The position numbers and the translations under genes are program-made. Of a stretch of 36,305 bases of DNA, positions 33,000 through 36,305 are shown piece by piece. This stretch comes from Gilliamella sp. Pas-s25 (GTDB lineage Bacteria; Pseudomonadota; Gammaproteobacteria; Enterobacterales; Orbaceae): contig NZ_WTEV01000026.1 in the NCBI RefSeq assembly GCF_009795885.1, positions 1-36,305 on the forward strand. Direction: 5' to 3'. Position 1 is the first letter of the stretch. Each line of letters opens with the position of its first letter. The notes under the pieces were generated by a model. It searched no databases, was not told the DNA's origin, and saw only the letters and a list, made by a program, of their open reading frames with translations.

Positions 33000-35579
33000 G
33001 TGATTACATCTGAAGAGATTAAAAGTCGGTTATGGGATGGCGCCAATGAGCTGCGTGGTTCAATGGATGCCAGCCGTTATAAAGATTATATGTTAGGTTT
33101 AATGTTTTATAAATTTTTAAGCGATAAAACATTATCTGCATTTAAAACAATGACAACCCGAGATGAGATCACGGAGTCCGAGCTTATCGCCAATTATCAT
33201 AAAAGCATGTTAGAACTTGGTCCTCAATTAGAAAGCATGCTGCAAAAAACATTGGGTTATTATGTTTTACCCGAGCATCTTTATCAAACTTGGATCGCAG
33301 ATATTAATAAAGGTAATTTTGAAGTACAAAAAGTGATCGATAGCCTAAATCACTTTGAACGTTCAATTGCCAATAGCAAAGATGCCGATGACTTTAAAAA
33401 TTTATTTTCTAATTCAACCTTAGATTTAACCGATACCGCCCTGGGTAGTAATTTACATGAACGCAGTAAAAATATTAAAGCTTTAATCTTATTATTTGCC
33501 GATCTTGATATGGTTGCTTTGCAAAAAGGCGATGTATTAGGCGATGCTTATGAATACCTGATTGGGCAATTTGCCATGGAATCGGGTAAAAAAGCCGGCG
33601 AGTTCTATACACCACGCCAAGTGAGTGAAGTAATGGCGCAAATTGCTGCTAAAACTTCGAATATTCGTTCTATTTATGATCCCACTGTTGGTTCTGGTTC
33701 GTTACTGCTTACGGTTAAAAAACATCTAACCAAAGCAGTGCAACAAAGCTTAACTTATTACGGTCAAGAAAAAAATACCGCCACTTATAACTTGGCAAGA
33801 ATGAATTTATTACTACATGAAGTCAAACCCAATAAAATGACCATTAGAAATGGTGATACTTTAGCCCATGATTGGCCTGAAGATCCTGAGCGTCCTAGCG
33901 AGGGCGTGCAATTTGATGCAGTGGTAATGAATCCTCCTTATTCAGTAAAAAATTGGAATCGTGCGGGATTAAAAGTCAGCGATCCCCGTTTTGAAATAGC
34001 TGGCGTACTGCCGCCCGATTCAAAAGGTGACTTTGCCTTTTTATTACATGGACTATTCCATTTAGGACAAAGTGGCACTATGGCGATCGTATTACCACAC
34101 GGGATCTTATTCCGTGGCGCAGCTGAAGGGGAAATCCGTAAACGGTTATTAGAAAAGAATTACATTGATACCGTCATCGGCTTGCCAAGCAACCTGTTTA
34201 CCAATACTGGTATCCCTGTAGTTATTTTGGTACTGAAAAAGAATCGACAATTGGCCGATCCTGTATTAATCATCGATGCGTCAAATACCTTTATAAAAGT
34301 CGGTAAGCAAAACGTCTTACAAGAAAAGGACATCGCCAGAATTGTTGATACTTATGTATCACGCCAAGAGCAAGCGGGTTATAGCCATTTAGCCACTCGC
34401 CAAGAGATTATCGCTAACGAATACAACCTGAATATACCCCGTTATATTGATGCTATTGACGATGATATTTCCCACGATGTTGAAGGTCATCTATTAGGTG
34501 GCATACCGCAGCATAATATTGAACAACTTGCCATTATCCGTGCCACCACGCCCGACTTATTACAGGCAGCATTAACGCCTGTGCGTCCGCAATATTTCAC
34601 CTTAAAAGAAGAAATTAGCGAATTAACCACTAAAATCTTAAATGATAAAAGAGTGTTACAGCAATCGGCGCAATTAACTGAGCAAACACAAGCTTATATT
34701 GAGCGCTATTGGTCACAAATCATTGCGATCAATGATCAGGAACAGATCCACCCACTGATGGAAGCGATGTTAAACGATATAAAAAACCTGCTGGCTAGCT
34801 TTAATCATCTTGATATCTATGATGGCTATCAGATTATTGCCGAGATTTGGCAAAATTCATTACTGCATGATAGTGAAATTATTGCCGCAACTGATTTTTA
34901 TACCGCAGCGCGTAACCGGATACCAAATATGGTTAGCAAAGGCAGTGGCGCTAAAAAACGGCTTGAGCAAGACGGCTTTATTAGCAATCTGATCCCAAGC
35001 GAATTAATTGCCAGTGAATTATATGCTGATGAGTTAACCAATATCGACAACAATAAACAGCAAATTCAAACGCTAGAAAGTGAACTTGCGGATCTGGTCG
35101 AAGCAGCCAAAGTCGAAGATAGCCCTGAGTACGATGCGCTGTATGAATCATTGAAAAAGAACGATGATGACGAACCGCTCGATACATTTGATAATAAAAA
35201 ACTCAAACAAGAGCTAAAAAATACCGCAAAAGATGCGGAAACTTATCCATTACTGAAAAAAGTTGATAAATTAATCAGCCAAAAATCGACATTAAGTAAG
35301 CAAGTTAAAGCGGGCGAATTGGCATTAAAAGAAGCGGTACAAGAACGGATTTTAAGCTTAACGGATCAAGAAATTGACTCACTAATGTATAAAAAATGGT
35401 TTGGTAATACCATTACATTACTCTGTGAATTAATCGAAAAACCGATTAAAGCCGAATTAAAAACCCTGCAAATGTTAAACGAACGTTATCAAGATACCTT
35501 AACTTCGATCGATAAAGAGATCGAACAACTCGAAGCCGAATTACAAGCGATGATGCAAGATCTGGTGGTAACGCAATGA
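33000..35579 (+). CDS. hsdM: HsdM, type I restriction-modification methyltransferase, extended
   Basis: Adenine-N6 methyltransferase subunit of a type I system. HsdM N-terminal helices begin LWDGANELRGSMDASRYKDYMLGLMFYKFLSD; motif I is DPTVGSGSL at ~227-235; catalytic motif IV is NPPYS at ~311-315. At 859 aa it is ~340 residues longer than usual HsdM (~520). The extra C-terminal part (~540-859) is helical and acidic with coiled-coil stretches (DKEIEQLEAELQAMMQDL). The start is GTG 33000 with GAGG upstream. It overlaps hsdS by ATGA. No hsdR lies upstream; it is probably beyond the window's right edge or absent. Confidence 0.92.
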   Translation: MITSEEIKSRLWDGANELRGSMDASRYKDYMLGLMFYKFLSDKTLSAFKTMTTRDEITESELIANYHKSMLELGPQLESMLQKTLGYYVLPEHLYQTWIADINKGNFEVQKVIDSLNHFERSIANSKDADDFKNLFSNSTLDLTDTALGSNLHERSKNIKALILLFADLDMVALQKGDVLGDAYEYLIGQFAMESGKKAGEFYTPRQVSEVMAQIAAKTSNIRSIYDPTVGSGSLLLTVKKHLTKAVQQSLTYYGQEKNTATYNLARMNLLLHEVKPNKMTIRNGDTLAHDWPEDPERPSEGVQFDAVVMNPPYSVKNWNRAGLKVSDPRFEIAGVLPPDSKGDFAFLLHGLFHLGQSGTMAIVLPHGILFRGAAEGEIRKRLLEKNYIDTVIGLPSNLFTNTGIPVVILVLKKNRQLADPVLIIDASNTFIKVGKQNVLQEKDIARIVDTYVSRQEQAGYSHLATRQEIIANEYNLNIPRYIDAIDDDISHDVEGHLLGGIPQHNIEQLAIIRATTPDLLQAALTPVRPQYFTLKEEISELTTKILNDKRVLQQSAQLTEQTQAYIERYWSQIIAINDQEQIHPLMEAMLNDIKNLLASFNHLDIYDGYQIIAEIWQNSLLHDSEIIAATDFYTAARNRIPNMVSKGSGAKKRLEQDGFISNLIPSELIASELYADELTNIDNNKQQIQTLESELADLVEAAKVEDSPEYDALYESLKKNDDDEPLDTFDNKKLKQELKNTAKDAETYPLLKKVDKLISQKSTLSKQVKAGELALKEAVQERILSLTDQEIDSLMYKKWFGNTITLLCELIEKPIKAELKTLQMLNERYQDTLTSIDKEIEQLEAELQAMMQDLVVTQ

Positions 35580-36262
35580 GTCAAAGTAAAAAATTAATTC
35601 CTAGGCGACGGTTTAAAGAGTTTGAAGGGGCTAATGAATGGCAAACTAATAAGTTATCTGCCATGGCTGAATTTTCTAAAGGTAACGGGTATTCTAAAAA
35701 TGACCTTAGGGAATATGGGATACCCATTATATTATATGGCAGACTCTATACAAAATATGAAACTATAATTAAATCAGTAGATACTTTCGTCGAAAAAAGA
35801 ATTAATTCCGCTGTATTTAGTACAGGTGTTGAAGTAGTTGTCCCCGCATCTGGAGAAACATCAGAGGACATAGCACGGGCTTCTTTTATTGAACAATCAG
35901 ATCTAATCATTGGTGGGGATTTAAATATTCTAAAACCAAAGATTCAAATTAATTCTGTTTTTTTGGCATTATCACTTTCCAATGGAAATCAACGTAGAGA
36001 ATTAATTAAAAGAGCACAAGGAAAAACAGTTGTACATATACACAATTCTGATCTTAAAGAAGTTAATTTGATTTTTCCTACAAAAAATGAACAAGAACAA
36101 ATAGGCGAATTCTTTAAAAAACTTGATAACCTTATTAATACTCAACAAAAAAAATTAGAAAAAGCCAAAACCCTAAAATCTGCCTATCTGAGGGAAATGT
36201 TTCCAAATGAGGGGAAATTATGGAATGGCAACACATTTTCAAACAAAAAAATTAAGGGATAA
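35576..36262 (+). CDS. HsdS-like specificity subunit, half length
   Basis: A 228-aa protein with one target-recognition domain (~20-165) followed by the conserved spacer helix (EQEQIGEFFKKLDNLINTQQ, KLEKAKTLKSAYLREMFP). Full HsdS has two such halves in ~400-450 aa. Here a stop comes ~18 residues after the first spacer helix, where the second domain should begin. Start ATG overlaps the hsdM stop (ATGA). It may act as a dimer of half subunits, be truncated by rearrangement, or be continued by a separate gene past the window. The 43 bases after it show no homology I can name. Confidence 0.82.
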   Translation: MSQSKKLIPRRRFKEFEGANEWQTNKLSAMAEFSKGNGYSKNDLREYGIPIILYGRLYTKYETIIKSVDTFVEKRINSAVFSTGVEVVVPASGETSEDIARASFIEQSDLIIGGDLNILKPKIQINSVFLALSLSNGNQRRELIKRAQGKTVVHIHNSDLKEVNLIFPTKNEQEQIGEFFKKLDNLINTQQKKLEKAKTLKSAYLREMFPNEGKLWNGNTFSNKKIKG

Positions 36263-36305
36263 GTGTTTTTTAAATTCAACGGGAGGCAAGTAGCCTAACG
36301 AAGAA

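Noticed and set aside
1-36305. CRISPR arrays or ribosomal RNA genes
   Set aside because: No spaced short repeats or rRNA-like sequence were seen; the only multi-copy repeat (35 bp, three copies) is not regularly spaced.

Overview
The window looks like a piece of chromosome from an AT-rich gammaproteobacterium. The gene content (trehalose PTS with TreR, RtcR/RtcB, a PAAR protein, type I and McrBC restriction, many short accessory genes) and codon use resemble Orbaceae such as Gilliamella or Frischella. This is an inference from pattern; no ribosomal gene is present to confirm it.

Layout. (1) 170-967: a DUF6882 protein, convergent with rtcR. (2) 1025-7948: an RNA-repair locus. RtcR (CARF sensor plus sigma-54 activator) is transcribed away from a near-consensus sigma-54 promoter. 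That promoter drives a ~490-nt structured leader, a slipin-like SPFH protein and the RNA ligase RtcB; an unrecognised 535-aa protein follows. The leader holds a 75-nt tRNA look-alike with nearly all invariant tRNA bases and an encoded CCA, but a 5-base anticodon loop. RtcA and Ro60/Rsr are absent. (3) 8000-12203: a decaying metabolic island. It has fragments of a LeuA-like and a LeuC-like gene around an intact MFS transporter, divergent from a type I GAPDH gene and a TetR regulator. Two palindromes in the divergent region share a core, suggesting one regulator for both arms. IS3-type orfA remnants close it. (4) 12227-16906: a large YobI-type P-loop NTPase with two membrane segments, next to a RadC-like JAB-domain protein. 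(5) 17013-21129: a rearranged stretch with a DUF746 transposon-type gene between 35-bp direct repeats, a 227-bp direct duplication, a broken PAAR gene, and two RlaP-family nucleotidyltransferases, the first with a duplicated 3' remnant. (6) 21262-21810: SMI1/KNR4 protein. (7) 21985-26323: treR-treB-treC with a perfect TreR box and CRP box. (8) 26476-29735: mcrBC. (9) 30190-32675: a secreted small protein, an HxlR regulator divergent from an NAD(P)-binding oxidoreductase, and a NADAR protein. (10) 33000-36262: hsdM with a long C-terminal extension and a half-length hsdS.

How it fits together: much of the window concerns nucleic-acid conflict and repair (RtcR/RtcB/slipin/tRNA mimic, two RlaP proteins, NADAR, McrBC, type I RM, YobI and JAB proteins), interrupted by an ordinary trehalose operon and a degraded metabolic island. 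The strongest candidate for something undescribed is the tRNA mimic at the head of the sigma-54-controlled slipin-rtcB transcript.
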